Shown here one piece after another: positions 35,385-44,278 of a stretch of 64,000 bases of DNA. The DNA comes from Arthrobacter sp. MYb214. Its GTDB lineage: Bacteria; Actinomycetota; Actinomycetes; Actinomycetales; Micrococcaceae. Both the position numbers and the translations under genes were made by a program. The stretch covers positions 360,133 to 424,132 of the forward strand of contig NZ_PCPZ01000004.1 of assembly GCF_002979865.1 (NCBI RefSeq). Direction: 5' to 3'. A model generated the notes under the pieces. The model saw nothing but the letters and a program-made list of their open reading frames with translations, made no database searches and was not told where the DNA came from. Each line of letters opens with the position of its first letter. Position 1 is the first letter of the stretch.

Positions 35385-35864
35385 CTAGGCCATGCTCAAA
35401 TCTGCATGGGATCCATCTGATTCACTTCCCAAACTGGTAGATTCGAACCCTAAACCATTGGTGGGGGCCAGCGAAGGTGCGGTGGAAGGCTGATCGAGCC
35501 AATGTGCTGGGAGTCCAGCTTCGGGCGCGTGCTCTGGTGCTGCGAGCAGGCTCTCCTTGCCGGCGACGGCGAACTGCAGATTCTTCACCTCGAATCGGAC
35601 ACCGAGCGCTGTCTCCATCTGCGGCATGAGGGTGTCGTTGACATATTGCATCAGCGAGGATACGTCCCGTTCACTCTTCGCGGTGCAGGCCAAATTCACG
35701 ACCAGCTGCTCCGGGGACCCGGTAATGGTGCATATTGCTGAATGCACCGCGTCCCGGCTCCGACACTCTTCAGAGGCGAAGGCGGCGATCTTGTGGATTC
35801 GCGTGGTCCACGAATTGGTGTCATGCATCGTTGTTTCTACGGGAACTGCTAAGGATTCTTTCAT
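35385..35864 (-). CDS. Uncharacterised protein with an Asp23-like core
   Basis: The 159-residue protein starts at ATG 35864 (GGAG 7 bases before). Its middle (SPEQLVVNLACTAKSERDVS, then QYVNDTLMPQMETALGVRFE and VKNLQFAVAG) has the strand-helix-strand pattern of Asp23/Gls24-like envelope-stress proteins, in which a conserved helix precedes a V-x-V-x-N-I strand. The resemblance is weak. The C-terminal 50 residues are low in structure (Ser/Pro/Gly). It is divergent from a MarR gene with palindromic TTAG/CTAA sites in the promoter, so MarR control is likely. Confidence 0.65.
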   Translation of the reverse strand: MKESLAVPVETTMHDTNSWTTRIHKIAAFASEECRSRDAVHSAICTITGSPEQLVVNLACTAKSERDVSSLMQYVNDTLMPQMETALGVRFEVKNLQFAVAGKESLLAAPEHAPEAGLPAHWLDQPSTAPSLAPTNGLGFESTSLGSESDGSHADLSMA

Positions 35865-35906
35865 CTTTCACTCCGGTACTGATAGCTGTTTCGTAGTAGA
35901 ATATCT

Positions 35907-35934
35907 TTAGACAAGCTAACTATTAGATAGGTTA
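35907..35934. promoter_or_regulatory. MarR-type operator: TTAG/CTAA dyads
   Basis: TTAGACAAGCTAA (35907-35919; 4-bp arms) overlaps CTAACTATTAGATAGGTTA (35916-35934; imperfect 8-bp arms) between the divergent unknown gene and marR. Related dyads occur at 36847-36858 and 44871-44882. Confidence 0.5.
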
Positions 35935-36035
35935 CATGATTTTTTCTGTGTTGAGCAAGCTGGACCTCGCGAAGAAGGGTATTGGAACCCCAGGGGTTGC
36001 GGGCATGGCGTTCGCATCCGGCGGAAGGAGTTTTC

Positions 36036-36584
36036 ATGAGTAGGTATCAAGCCAGTGGGTATTGGTACGGCGAGGGCCGTTCGGTGCCCGAGGCGGTGGA
36101 TTTGTTGAATCTGATGCGCAAGTACCGTGAGGCGGAGCGCAAGATGCGAGCTGCGACCCGCGGTTCGATGGGAATGAATGAGACCGATATGTCGGCGCTG
36201 CGCTTCCTGCTCGCTGCGCACCGTAAGGGGTTGGTTCCCCGCCAGCGGGATTTTGCTGAGGAACTGGGGATCTCCAATGCCTCGGTGTCGGTATTGATCG
36301 ACCGGTTATGCCGCGATGGGTATGCCGAGCGTATTGTGCATCCTGCAGATCGGCGGTCTGTGGGAATTGTGCCCACTGACTACAGTGATACGGACGTTCG
36401 AGGAACGCTGCATCGGATGCATGAGCGGATGATGGATGCCGTATGCACGCTCTCCGAGGCCGAGAGGGTTGCGGTTGCCAAGTTCCTGAAGGCCATGATC
36501 CGCAGCGTCGAGATCGAGGACGAGCCAAGCCAGCCTTCCAGGGGGAAATCTCAGATGGCGGAGAGCACCGCGTCTTCCCGGTAG
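36036..36584 (+). CDS. MarR-family transcriptional regulator
   Basis: The 182-residue protein has the MarR winged helix: a dimerisation helix (EAVDLLNLMRKYREAERKMR), LVPRQRDFAEELGISNASVS, VLIDRLCRDGYAERIVHPAD and the RRSVGIVPT wing, then C-terminal helices with LSEAERVAVAKFLKAM. It probably represses itself and the divergent pair of unknown genes. GGAAGGAG lies 6 bases before ATG 36036. The C-terminal tail (PSQPSRGKSQMAESTASSR) is extra and disordered. Confidence 0.88.
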   Translation: MSRYQASGYWYGEGRSVPEAVDLLNLMRKYREAERKMRAATRGSMGMNETDMSALRFLLAAHRKGLVPRQRDFAEELGISNASVSVLIDRLCRDGYAERIVHPADRRSVGIVPTDYSDTDVRGTLHRMHERMMDAVCTLSEAERVAVAKFLKAMIRSVEIEDEPSQPSRGKSQMAESTASSR

Positions 36585-36846
36585 GTGCAGAGCGCATAGC
36601 ACCGCTTTATCCACGCTGGAAGATCTGACCGATACCTTAGTTAGCAGACCGACCAAGGGATAGTAGCCCGTTTAGTTTCCTTCAGTGATTTTGATTCTCC
36701 ACGTGCTCTAGTTGAGTGATCATCTGACGCGCGAGGGGCCTAGTTCCTGTGTTTCTGAAGACAGGTTTCTGAGGAAAACCTTGTGGTAGCTGTCGCAGGC
36801 AACTTGGACGCGTAAGTTAGACGAAACCAGAAAGTATTTAGCCTTT

Positions 36847-36858
36847 CTAACAAGTTAG
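36847..36858. promoter_or_regulatory. Perfect palindrome CTAACAAGTTAG upstream of a small gene
   Basis: This 12-base palindrome ends 10 bases before ATG 36869 and overlaps its AGGA ribosome binding site. It resembles the dyads next to marR, so the same MarR protein could block translation start or transcription here. Confidence 0.45.
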
Positions 36859-36868
36859 GATGATGCAA

Positions 36869-37168
36869 ATGCCACGAAAGCACGTTGATGTAAGTGTCAG
36901 TCATGCTGAGTTCGAGGATCTGAATAACGCTTTGGAGGACCATCGAGATGGTTTCAAGAAGATGGCCGAAGAAGCGACTAATGGCTTCGGCTTAGAGCCG
37001 GCCTACTGGGAAGGACGGGCCCAGGAAGTCGAGGGTCTACGCGAGACGATTCACGAGCACAGTACTGACGAGCTCGAACAGAGCGAGTCTTCCACCAAGG
37101 AAGCGGACACTGGCCCCGAGGTTGATTCGGCTCGGGATCGGGACTTTGAATCCGATTCTCGCCAGTGA
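36869..37168 (+). CDS. Small acidic protein of unknown function
   Basis: The product is 99 residues from ATG 36869 (AGGA 8 bases before; ATG 36860 and 36863 are in-frame alternatives). It opens MPRKHVDVSVSHAEFEDLNN and continues with charged helices and a very acidic Ser/Glu-rich tail. No cysteine, signal or membrane segment is visible. Its promoter carries the MarR-type palindrome CTAACAAGTTAG, linking it to the neighbouring regulator. It is convergent with glsB and shares a strong terminator. Not recognised. Confidence 0.6.
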   Translation: MPRKHVDVSVSHAEFEDLNNALEDHRDGFKKMAEEATNGFGLEPAYWEGRAQEVEGLRETIHEHSTDELEQSESSTKEADTGPEVDSARDRDFESDSRQ

Positions 37169-37207
37169 GCATCCGGCGCAGGCATGCGAGAGGCACTTCC
37201 TCATACG

Positions 37208-37243
37208 GCAACGGTCCACCACTATTCCGTGGTGGACCGTTGC
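37208..37243. terminator. Bidirectional terminator hairpin
   Basis: GCAACGGTCCACCAC (37208-37222) pairs perfectly with 37229-37243 through a 6-base loop and is followed by TTTGC. It lies between the convergent small acidic gene and the GlsB gene. Confidence 0.85.
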
Positions 37244-37256
37244 TTTGCAGGTGCAG

Positions 37257-37517
37257 TTAGGCACGCTTGCGCGTGAACAATCCCCAAATCACCAATACGA
37301 TCAGCGACCCGCCGATGGCCAGGAGCCAGCTGGACAGGGACCAGAACTGGTCCACGCCTTCGCCGAAGACTGCTGAGCCGATCCGGCCACCTACGATTGC
37401 GCCGACGATGCCCAGCAGCAAAGTAGCGAGCCATCCGCCGCCCTGCTCTTCGGGTTTGATGGACTTGGCAATAGCACCGGCGATCAGTCCCAAAACGATC
37501 CAACTTAAAATATCCAT
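37257..37517 (-). CDS. GlsB/YeaQ/YmgE-family stress-response membrane protein
   Basis: The 86-residue protein is mostly hydrophobic: WIVLGLIAGAIAKSIKP, a Gly-rich second segment (GGWLATLLLGIVGAIVGG) and a third (LAIGGSLIVLVIWGLF) ending in RKRA. The G-L-I-A-G-x-x-A-K and G-x-x-G-A-x-x-G-G pattern is diagnostic of transglycosylase-associated (GlsB) proteins, which are induced under acid or envelope stress. AAGAACCC lies before ATG 37517. Confidence 0.9.
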   Translation of the reverse strand: MDILSWIVLGLIAGAIAKSIKPEEQGGGWLATLLLGIVGAIVGGRIGSAVFGEGVDQFWSLSSWLLAIGGSLIVLVIWGLFTRKRA

Positions 37518-37695
37518 GGGTTCTTCTCGACTAGTTCGTATTGGGTCTTGCCCGTTGGCGGCGACACTCGCCCATTGTCCAGCAAGCTACCCGCAGGTGC
37601 CATCCAGCAGGCGCTCAGCGAACGGCACGTGGCGGCGATAGGATTGCAAGGAGCCGCCGAGGTGTACCCGGCGGGCGGGAAGGCATAGCAAAGCA

Positions 37696-39582
37696 GTGGA
37701 CCCAAGGATTTCATCGCGCAAGGACAGGCAGAACTATCCTGCCGCTGCGCTGCCCTCGGGCCGCGGCCTGCCTGCCCTGAGGCAGATCCTCGGTTTCCTG
37801 CTGCGCGTGCTGAAGCTTGGGCACGTGCGCGTTTTCCGCTACCTGGCGGTGATCACCACCTTGCAGGCAGCTAATGGCTTGCTGGTCATCCCTGCGATCA
37901 AGTACCTCTTCGGCCTGGCGCTGGAAATCAGCAAGCTGAACAACGTCACCGACCGGACCTACACCGTGCTGCTGGCACATCCGGTCTCGGTGCTGCTCCT
38001 GCTGGCCATCGCGGTGCTGGCACTGGGCGCGGTGAGCGTGCAGTTCGTGGCACTGATCGTGATGGTCAACCGCCAGCAATCCGGGAAGCCTCCCAACCTG
38101 CGGGCCGAGTGCCGCGAGACCGCCGCCTGCCTTGGCCGGATGCTGTCCTACCCCTCGCCGCTGATGATGGTGTACTTTTTCCTCGCCCTGCCGCTGGGCG
38201 GCTTGGGCCTGTCTTCGGTGCTGATCCAGGGTGTGGGGATCCCGCCCTTCGTGACCCGCGAGTACCTCAAGGCGCCGCTGAGCACGGGGATCTACCTGCT
38301 GATGATCGGGGCGATCATCTACGCCAACCTCCGCCTGGTGCTCACCTTGCCGCTGCTGGCTGTCGGGCCGAAGCGGCCGCTGGCTGCCTTGGGCACCAGC
38401 CTGAAGGCCACGCACCGCAACAGCCTGCGCTACCTGCTGCTGATCGGGATCCCGCTGGGAGTCTGCGCCCTGTGCGCCTCGCTGCTGGTCGAGGCGCTGG
38501 TATGGACCTCGGATCTGGCCGCCAGCCTGCTCGGCGTGCAGAACTCCGCGCTGGTGGCGACCCTGTGCATCGGCGTGGGACACACGCTCGGTTTCCTGCT
38601 GATCGGAGCCGCGACCGTGGTGGCGATCCAGATTGTGGTGGCCCTGAGCCGCGAGCACCTGGCACTGCCCGTCACCCTGCAGGAGCGCTCGCAGCGGCAT
38701 CGCAGCGCGCAGTCGCGCGCACTGAAGGCCACCGCCGGGACCGCGGCCGCAGCCTTGGTGCTTTCAGCGAGCTTTGCCGCATCCCCTGCCTTGGGGCAGA
38801 CCGCAACGGGAGCCGGGGACGCGCAGATCCTGGCCCACCGCGGCTACTCGGCGGGCGGGGTGGAAAACACCTTGGGAGCCCTGGAAGCCGCGGCAACGCA
38901 TCAGGCCGACATCGTCGAGGCCGATTTCCAGGAAACCGCGGACGGGCATTTCGTAGCCAGCCACGATACCAACCTGCTGGTGGTCGCCGGGGTGAACCGG
39001 AACATCCACGAGATGACCCTGGCCGAAGTCCGGAAGGTCACCGTGCGCGAAGGCGGCTTCGCCGACCGCATCCCCACCATGCAGGAGTACCTGGAGCACG
39101 CCGATGAGCTGGGCATCCCGGTGCTCGTGGAGCTGAAGGTCACCGGCCACGAATCCAAGGGCTACCTGGAGCGCTTCCTGGCGCAGCTGGACGCGACCGG
39201 GACCACCACGCAGAACATCTACCATTCGCTCAGCCCCCGGGCAGTCAAGGAAATCAAGGCGCAGCGCCCCGAGCTGCGGGTCGGGCTGACCGTGGCCATG
39301 AGCGTGGGCGGGCTGCCGAAGGCGAACGCCGATTTCTACACCCTGGAGCAGGCCTCCTTCACCCGCGAATTCCTGGAGCAGGCCCACGCGCTGGACCGGG
39401 AGGTGTATGCCTGGACCGTTAATGACGAGTCCACCATCCGCGAGCTGCTGGGCCTCGGCGTGGACGGCATCGTCACCGACAACGTGGAACTGGCCATCCG
39501 GGACCGCTACCTGGTGGCCAACAACCCCGCCGCGGAGTACCGGGTGGGTTCCGCGCTGGCGTACCTGGACATCTTCCGCTAG
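37696..39582 (+). CDS. Membrane-anchored glycerophosphodiester phosphodiesterase
   Basis: The 628-residue protein joins an N-terminal membrane domain (six or more helices, residues 30-325) to a C-terminal GDPD catalytic domain (about 372-610). Catalytic features are AQILAHRGYSAGGVENTLGA (His-Arg and Glu), EADFQETADGHFVASHDTNL (Glu, Asp, His) and VLVELKVTGH. The end WTVNDESTIRELLGLGVDGI and VTDN is the usual GDPD closing motif. A linker with Ala-rich hydrophobic segment (ATAGTAAAALVLSASFAASP) places the enzyme outside the membrane. It releases glycerol-3-phosphate from lipid or teichoic-acid diesters. GTG 37696 is the first start and fits the family. Only 10 bases separate its end from glsA. 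Confidence 0.9.
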   Translation: MDPRISSRKDRQNYPAAALPSGRGLPALRQILGFLLRVLKLGHVRVFRYLAVITTLQAANGLLVIPAIKYLFGLALEISKLNNVTDRTYTVLLAHPVSVLLLLAIAVLALGAVSVQFVALIVMVNRQQSGKPPNLRAECRETAACLGRMLSYPSPLMMVYFFLALPLGGLGLSSVLIQGVGIPPFVTREYLKAPLSTGIYLLMIGAIIYANLRLVLTLPLLAVGPKRPLAALGTSLKATHRNSLRYLLLIGIPLGVCALCASLLVEALVWTSDLAASLLGVQNSALVATLCIGVGHTLGFLLIGAATVVAIQIVVALSREHLALPVTLQERSQRHRSAQSRALKATAGTAAAALVLSASFAASPALGQTATGAGDAQILAHRGYSAGGVENTLGALEAAATHQADIVEADFQETADGHFVASHDTNLLVVAGVNRNIHEMTLAEVRKVTVREGGFADRIPTMQEYLEHADELGIPVLVELKVTGHESKGYLERFLAQLDATGTTTQNIYHSLSPRAVKEIKAQRPELRVGLTVAMSVGGLPKANADFYTLEQASFTREFLEQAHALDREVYAWTVNDESTIRELLGLGVDGIVTDNVELAIRDRYLVANNPAAEYRVGSALAYLDIFR

Positions 39583-39592
39583 ATTCCGGCGC

Positions 39593-40825
39593 TCAGGGCG
39601 TCTCCGGATAGGTGCCATCGCCCAAATCCGGATTTGCCAGCGACTGCAACGGATCATGCAAGAACACCCGACGCCCTTCATTGCGCAGCCGGCGCAGCCC
39701 TTCCAAGGTCATTCGCCGGGCCACATCGGTGAAGGAGAAGACCCGGGAAATATCCACGTGCACGTCTCCGTCGAAACGCGACTCGGACATGATATCGAGC
39801 AGTTCGGCAGCAGCGGTGAACTGCACGTTGCCCTGCAGCGAGAAGGTCTCGCGCGTGGCGCCGCGCTGCACGTCGATGACATCGAGCCGGCCATGGCTCG
39901 GGGCCAGCAGGTGCATGCCCATGTCCGTGGACAGCCGCTCGAAGGCCCGCCGCGCCCGCTGGCTGTTGCCGTGCGAATCCAGCCGCGGCGAGAACGCGCC
40001 GATGCCCACCTGGTCCGGCAGCACGCCCACCAGCCCGCCGGCCACCCCGCTCTTGGCGGGGATCCCGACGCGGGTCAGCCAGTCGCCGGCCCCGTCGTAC
40101 ATTCCGGCCACCGCCATCACCGACATCACCTGGCGGGCCGTGGCCTCGTCCATGATCCGCTCGTGCGTGCACGGCTGCACCCCGCCATTGGCCAAGGTGG
40201 CGGCCATCGCCGACAGATCCGCCACGGTGACCAGGATGGAGCACTGGCGGGTGTAGCCGGTGACCACCTCATGCGGGTCATCGTCGATGATCCCGTGCTT
40301 GCGCAGCATGTGGGCCATGGACAGGTTGTGGTCCGCGGTGCCCAGCTCCGAGTTGAAGACCGCCTCGTCGATGCGCAGCCGGCGCCCGGCCAGTGCGGAG
40401 AACAAATCCAGTGCCCGGTCAACGCGCTGCTCGCCGGTGGCGTCGGCGCCGACCATCAGGCCGTGGGCGGCGATGGCCCCGGCATTAATCATCGGGTTCT
40501 TCGGCCGATTGGTGCCATCCTCCAGCGACAGCTCGTTGAAGGCCTCGCCCGAAGGCTCCACCCCGATATGTTCCAGCACATGCTCCAGCCCGCGGTCCAT
40601 GATGGCCGCCGCATAGGCGAAGGGCTTGGAAATGGACTGGATGGTGAACTCGATCCCGGCATCCCCGGCGGTGTAGGTGCTGCCCATGGCGGTGGTCACG
40701 GCCAGGGCGAAGAAATCCGGATTGGCGTCGGCCAGTTCGGGAATGTAGCCGGCGCGCTGCCCGGAGGTGTCGTCGCGCAGCGCATCGAGCACTTCGTGGA
40801 GGTAATCGGGAATCGGATTCTTCAT
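39593..40825 (-). CDS. glsA: Glutaminase A with C-terminal STAS-like domain
   Basis: The 410-residue protein has a beta-lactamase-fold glutaminase domain (residues 1-300): Ser64 and Lys67 in TIQSISKPFAYA form the catalytic pair, followed by NPMINAGAIAAHGL, YTRQCSILVTVADLS and TRVGIPAKSGVAGG. A C-terminal STAS-like domain (about 325-405; VIDVQRGATRETFSLQGNVQ) is found in a subset of glutaminases. It converts glutamine to glutamate and ammonia. ATG 40825 follows GAGGAAATGG; the longer frame to 40918 is not supported. Confidence 0.9.
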   Translation of the reverse strand: MKNPIPDYLHEVLDALRDDTSGQRAGYIPELADANPDFFALAVTTAMGSTYTAGDAGIEFTIQSISKPFAYAAAIMDRGLEHVLEHIGVEPSGEAFNELSLEDGTNRPKNPMINAGAIAAHGLMVGADATGEQRVDRALDLFSALAGRRLRIDEAVFNSELGTADHNLSMAHMLRKHGIIDDDPHEVVTGYTRQCSILVTVADLSAMAATLANGGVQPCTHERIMDEATARQVMSVMAVAGMYDGAGDWLTRVGIPAKSGVAGGLVGVLPDQVGIGAFSPRLDSHGNSQRARRAFERLSTDMGMHLLAPSHGRLDVIDVQRGATRETFSLQGNVQFTAAAELLDIMSESRFDGDVHVDISRVFSFTDVARRMTLEGLRRLRNEGRRVFLHDPLQSLANPDLGDGTYPETP

Positions 40826-41045
40826 GGTGCCATTTCCTCTTGGATCTCGGGTGGATTCTGCCATTGTTCCGGTTACGGCCCACCCTATCGGCAAGAGCGC
40901 CCTATGCCGTGTACCCATGCTTACGGCCGGTCAGAAAGTGCCTGCAGAAGTTGCTGGAATTCTGGGACGTTCAGCCGCGCAGGCTTTGCCGTGCGGGGAC
41001 TTCTATGGGGACAGAAAGCTGGCCCCGATCATAAGGAGAGAGATC

Positions 41046-41266
41046 ATGAAATGCAGGCTGATCATGCGTGCAATTTCGGATTCATCCAGCCTTCTGGCGG
41101 ATTTGCCGATGCCTTCGCGCATTGCAGTGCAATTCAGAGCTTCGGATCCATGAGCGTCGAAGAAGGCCAATCAGTCGAATACAAGATTGAAGCGGGACCG
41201 CCGAAGGATGCCGTGATGGGCGATGAGGATCTGGCCGGCAACCACTCGCTGCTGAGGCTGCTCTGA
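41046..41266 (+). pseudogene. Decayed cold-shock protein gene
   Basis: A frame from 41051 reads [40 protein letters not shown] and AGPPKD, close to residues 19-61 of the intact cold-shock protein at 63227-63430 ([45 protein letters not shown]). The expected N-terminus ([14 protein letters not shown]) is missing or frameshifted: AAGGAG sits 7 bases before ATG 41046, which is out of frame with the conserved part. K-G-F-G-F has become N-F-G-F, and the frame runs on into non-family sequence to 41266. An old duplicate gone to ruin is the best reading. Confidence 0.7.
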
Positions 41267-41457
41267 TTTGGATTTCACTGCCACTATCGCGCCTGGAGCC
41301 GCGGACAGGATGGCTGCTGCAGGACACTGTTGTCCTCTTGGGATTGCCGCATTCTCGCCTGTCGATAATGCGTATAGGCCCAGCCGCGTGGCACCGGGGA
41401 AACTGGCAGTAGGCCCTGTTTCTGCAGGGATGTGCTGCTTACCGAAAGGACGTCATC

Positions 41458-41778
41458 GTGTACTTTATTGTCGTTAAATTCAAAGTCAAGCCGGATTGCT
41501 CAGACCGCTGGCCGGATCTGGTGCGCAGTTTCACCGAGTCAACCCGTGCGGAACCAGGCAACCTTTGGTTTGATTGGTCGCGCAGCCTTGAAGACCCCAA
41601 CGAATTCGTTCTGGTTGAAGCCTTCCAGGACGACGCAGCTGGAGACCACGTGGGCAGCGACCACTTCAAGCAGGCCATGATCGACATGGCGCCGGCCCTG
41701 GTTGAAACTCCGCGCATTGTCAGCCGGCAGATCGAAGGCGATACCTGGGACCGCATGGGCGAATTGGAAATCAGCTAG
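41458..41778 (+). CDS. Antibiotic-biosynthesis-monooxygenase-family (YgiN-like) protein
   Basis: The 106-residue protein has the ABM ferredoxin-like fold: MYFIVVKFKVKPDCSDRWPD, then EPGNLWFDWSRSLEDPNEFV (the C/N-L-x-F-x-W-x-R strand), LVEAFQDDAAGDHVGSDHFK. Members are small quinol or flavin-like oxygenases, or simple scavengers of reactive products. GTG 41458 has AAAGGA 7 bases upstream. It is followed directly by the IclR gene, and near the GMC/SDR genes it may serve the same pathway. Confidence 0.85.
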   Translation: MYFIVVKFKVKPDCSDRWPDLVRSFTESTRAEPGNLWFDWSRSLEDPNEFVLVEAFQDDAAGDHVGSDHFKQAMIDMAPALVETPRIVSRQIEGDTWDRMGELEIS

Positions 41779-41873
41779 CAACTTTTGCGATGAACCCTGA
41801 AATTGCTGGGACAAGGCCAGCGGCAGCTGCGACTCATATTGAAGTTCCCAGCTCACCTCGACAAGATGGGGTT

Positions 41874-42674
41874 ATGGGATATAACGATTCACTAGCTGGC
41901 CTTGCTTCAGTTCAAAAAGCATTCGCCTTGCTGGACGTGGTGGCCGCGCATAACCGGGGTATGGCGGCCAAGGAGATCGCTGCAGAACTGCAGATGCCCT
42001 TGCCTACCGTTTATCGCCTGCTCAAGACCTTGACCCTGTCGGGCCACCTGGTCCACCTGCGCGATGAAGGGCTCTATGCCCTGGGCTACAAGCTTCACGC
42101 CCTGGATAACTCGCTGCGCCGGCAGGTAGGCACCCCGCCTTCGGTGGCGCGCTTGATCCGCGAATTGCATGTGCGGGCCGATGCCGCCGCCTACTACGCA
42201 GTGCACCGCGGAGAAGATATCGTGGTGGCCCACGTCGTTGAGTCGCCACTGCGCCCGCGCATCACCCCCATGGGCTTCGGGTTCAACAATGGTGCCCATG
42301 CCACCGCCTTCGGCAAAGTGCTGTTGGCGGCCATGGATGCCGAACGCTGCCACGCCTACCTGAACAAGCACGGCATGCCCGGGATGACCTCCGCGACCAT
42401 CTGCGATCCGCAGGTCTTTGCCGCAGAACTGGACGCCGTACGCGAGACCGGCATTGCCATCGAACGCGAAGAATTCATCCGAGGCGCCTCCTGCATGGCC
42501 GCCCCGGTAACCACGGGCGCCGGGCAAGTCATCGGATCGGTGGCAGTTTCCATGGACCCGGCCGAATTCCAGACCCGCCACCGAGACGTCTCCGTCCTGC
42601 TGCGCGATGTGGCTTCGCGGGTGAGCCGCGCGCTGCGGGGCACCTCGATGCTAGGCGCAGCTTGCGCCGACTAA
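41874..42674 (+). CDS. IclR-family transcriptional regulator
   Basis: The 266-residue protein has an IclR winged helix (residues 9-70: LASVQKAFALLDVVAAHNRG, MAAKEIAAELQMPLPTVYRL) and the IclR effector domain (HRGEDIVVAHVVESP, GAHATAFGKVLLAAM, GIAIEREEFIRGASCMAAPV, GSVAVSM). The first start with a plausible signal is ATG 41874 (GATGGGG near); ATG 41790 would add 28 residues. It is convergent with the GMC oxidoreductase operon, which it may control, and overlaps a terminator at its 3' end. Confidence 0.86.
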   Translation: MGYNDSLAGLASVQKAFALLDVVAAHNRGMAAKEIAAELQMPLPTVYRLLKTLTLSGHLVHLRDEGLYALGYKLHALDNSLRRQVGTPPSVARLIRELHVRADAAAYYAVHRGEDIVVAHVVESPLRPRITPMGFGFNNGAHATAFGKVLLAAMDAERCHAYLNKHGMPGMTSATICDPQVFAAELDAVRETGIAIEREEFIRGASCMAAPVTTGAGQVIGSVAVSMDPAEFQTRHRDVSVLLRDVASRVSRALRGTSMLGAACAD

Positions 42675-42684
42675 CGAGGTGCCC
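42638..42684. terminator. Two-part hairpin between convergent IclR and GMC genes
   Basis: GGGCACCTCG (42638-42647) pairs with CGAGGTGCCC (42675-42684), and GGCGCA (42654-42659) with TGCGCC (42663-42668) forms an inner stem. The left part lies inside the IclR coding end. It is placed to end both convergent transcripts. Confidence 0.65.
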
Positions 42685-42691
42685 GGACAGC

Positions 42692-44278
42692 CTACAACTT
42701 GGCCTGGGCCATTTGCTCGACGATGTACTCGGCCTGGCGGATGGCCAGCGCCACGATGGTCAAGGTCGGATTGGCCGCGGCTCCAGTGGTGAATTGCGAG
42801 CCATCGGAGATGAACAGATTCGCAACATCATGGGCCTGGCCGAAAGCGTTGACCACCCCGTCTTCAGGACGCTGGCTCATTCGCGCCGTACCGAGATTAT
42901 GCGTCGACGGGTACGGGGGAGTGTGGTGCGTGGACCGCGCGCCCACTGCCTCGAAGAGCAGCGAACCCTGCTGGTAGCCGTGCGTTCGCATGGCGAGGTC
43001 ATTGGAGTGGTCGTCAAAATGGACATTCGGCACCGGCAGGCCCAAGCGGTCGCTCACCGTGTTGTTCAGCGTGATTCGATTGCTTTCCTGCGGCATATCC
43101 TCACCGGTAATCCACATGCCCGCAGTGTTCAAGTAGTCGTCCAGCAGCGTAGTGAATTCCGGTCCCCAGCCGCCGGGCTCCACGAAGCTGGCGAGGAACG
43201 CCGGCCCCAACGCGATGGTTTCCATGTAATAGCCACCGCAGAATCCGCGATCCGGATCATGGCGGGATTCGTCGGCAATCAGCCCGGCCATCGTCTCGCC
43301 CCGGTGCATGTTCACCGGCTGGTCGAACTTGGCATAGACGCTGCCGGTGGTGTGGCGCATGTAGTTGCGGCCCAGCTGGCCCGAGGAGTTCGCCAATCCA
43401 TCGGGGAACAGCGGCGAAGCTGACAGCATCAGCAAGCGAGGGGTTTCAATGGCGTTGCCGGCCACCGCCACGATGCGTGCTTTTTGGCGCTGCGGGTTCC
43501 CTTCGGAATCTATGTAGATGACTCCGTCCACCTTGCCGGCAGCAGTATGGGTAACTTGAACAGCATGCGATTCGGGACGCAAATCCAGCAGGCCGGTGCG
43601 CAGCGACTTCGGGATTTCCGAGACCATTGTGGACCATTTGGATTTGTTCTTGTCGCCCTGGAAGTTGAACCCATCCTGGATGGATGCTGGGCGGCCGTCG
43701 TAGGGTTCGGCATTGGTTGCGTAGGGCCCGGTGGCGTACTGGCGGTAACCCAGGCGCTGGGCCCCATTGGCAAAAACCTTGTAGTTGTTGTTGGCCGGCA
43801 GAGGGGGACGCCCGTGGCGGTGGGTGCTGCCCATCTTCTGCTCGGCACGGTCGTAGTACGGTGCCAAATCGTCCAGGGTGATGGGCCAGTCCAGCAGGTT
43901 GGCCCCGTCGACCCGGCCGTAGGTGCTGCGCGCCTTGAACTCATGTGCCTTGAATCGCGGGGTGGCCCCGGACCAGTGGGTGGTGGTGCCTCCGACCGCC
44001 TTGACGATCCAGGCCGGCAGATTGGGGAAGTCGCGGGCCACGCGCCATGACCCCGAGGTGGTCCGCGGATCCAGCCAAGCCATCTGGTTGAAGGCGGCCC
44101 ATTCGTCCTGGTGGTAGTCCTCATTCTTCAGATACGGGCCGGCCTCCAGCATGACCACCTTGACGCCCTTGGAAACCAGCTCATGGGCCAAAGTTCCGCC
44201 GCCGGCGCCGGAGCCGATGACGACAACTACCGAGTCGTCGTCATGGTCGTGCACTGCCGATTGCTCTTCGGTGCTCAT
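42692..44278 (-). CDS. GMC-family FAD oxidoreductase, gluconate-2-dehydrogenase-like large subunit
   Basis: The 528-residue protein begins with VVVVIGSGAGGGTLAHELVS (FAD-binding, residues 17-36) and has GMC features: GGTTTHWSGATPRFKAHEF, AGNAIETPRLLMLSAS, and a C-terminal domain with STHNLGTARMSQ (catalytic His) and ISDGSQFTTGAAANPTLTIV. It oxidises an alcohol or cyclitol/sugar-acid group. It pairs with a small subunit gene whose stop overlaps its ATG (ATGA). No twin-arginine signal is present on the large subunit, and no cytochrome c gene follows, unlike the classic membrane gluconate dehydrogenase complex, so the electron acceptor is unclear. Confidence 0.87.
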   Translation of the reverse strand: MSTEEQSAVHDHDDDSVVVVIGSGAGGGTLAHELVSKGVKVVMLEAGPYLKNEDYHQDEWAAFNQMAWLDPRTTSGSWRVARDFPNLPAWIVKAVGGTTTHWSGATPRFKAHEFKARSTYGRVDGANLLDWPITLDDLAPYYDRAEQKMGSTHRHGRPPLPANNNYKVFANGAQRLGYRQYATGPYATNAEPYDGRPASIQDGFNFQGDKNKSKWSTMVSEIPKSLRTGLLDLRPESHAVQVTHTAAGKVDGVIYIDSEGNPQRQKARIVAVAGNAIETPRLLMLSASPLFPDGLANSSGQLGRNYMRHTTGSVYAKFDQPVNMHRGETMAGLIADESRHDPDRGFCGGYYMETIALGPAFLASFVEPGGWGPEFTTLLDDYLNTAGMWITGEDMPQESNRITLNNTVSDRLGLPVPNVHFDDHSNDLAMRTHGYQQGSLLFEAVGARSTHHTPPYPSTHNLGTARMSQRPEDGVVNAFGQAHDVANLFISDGSQFTTGAAANPTLTIVALAIRQAEYIVEQMAQAKL

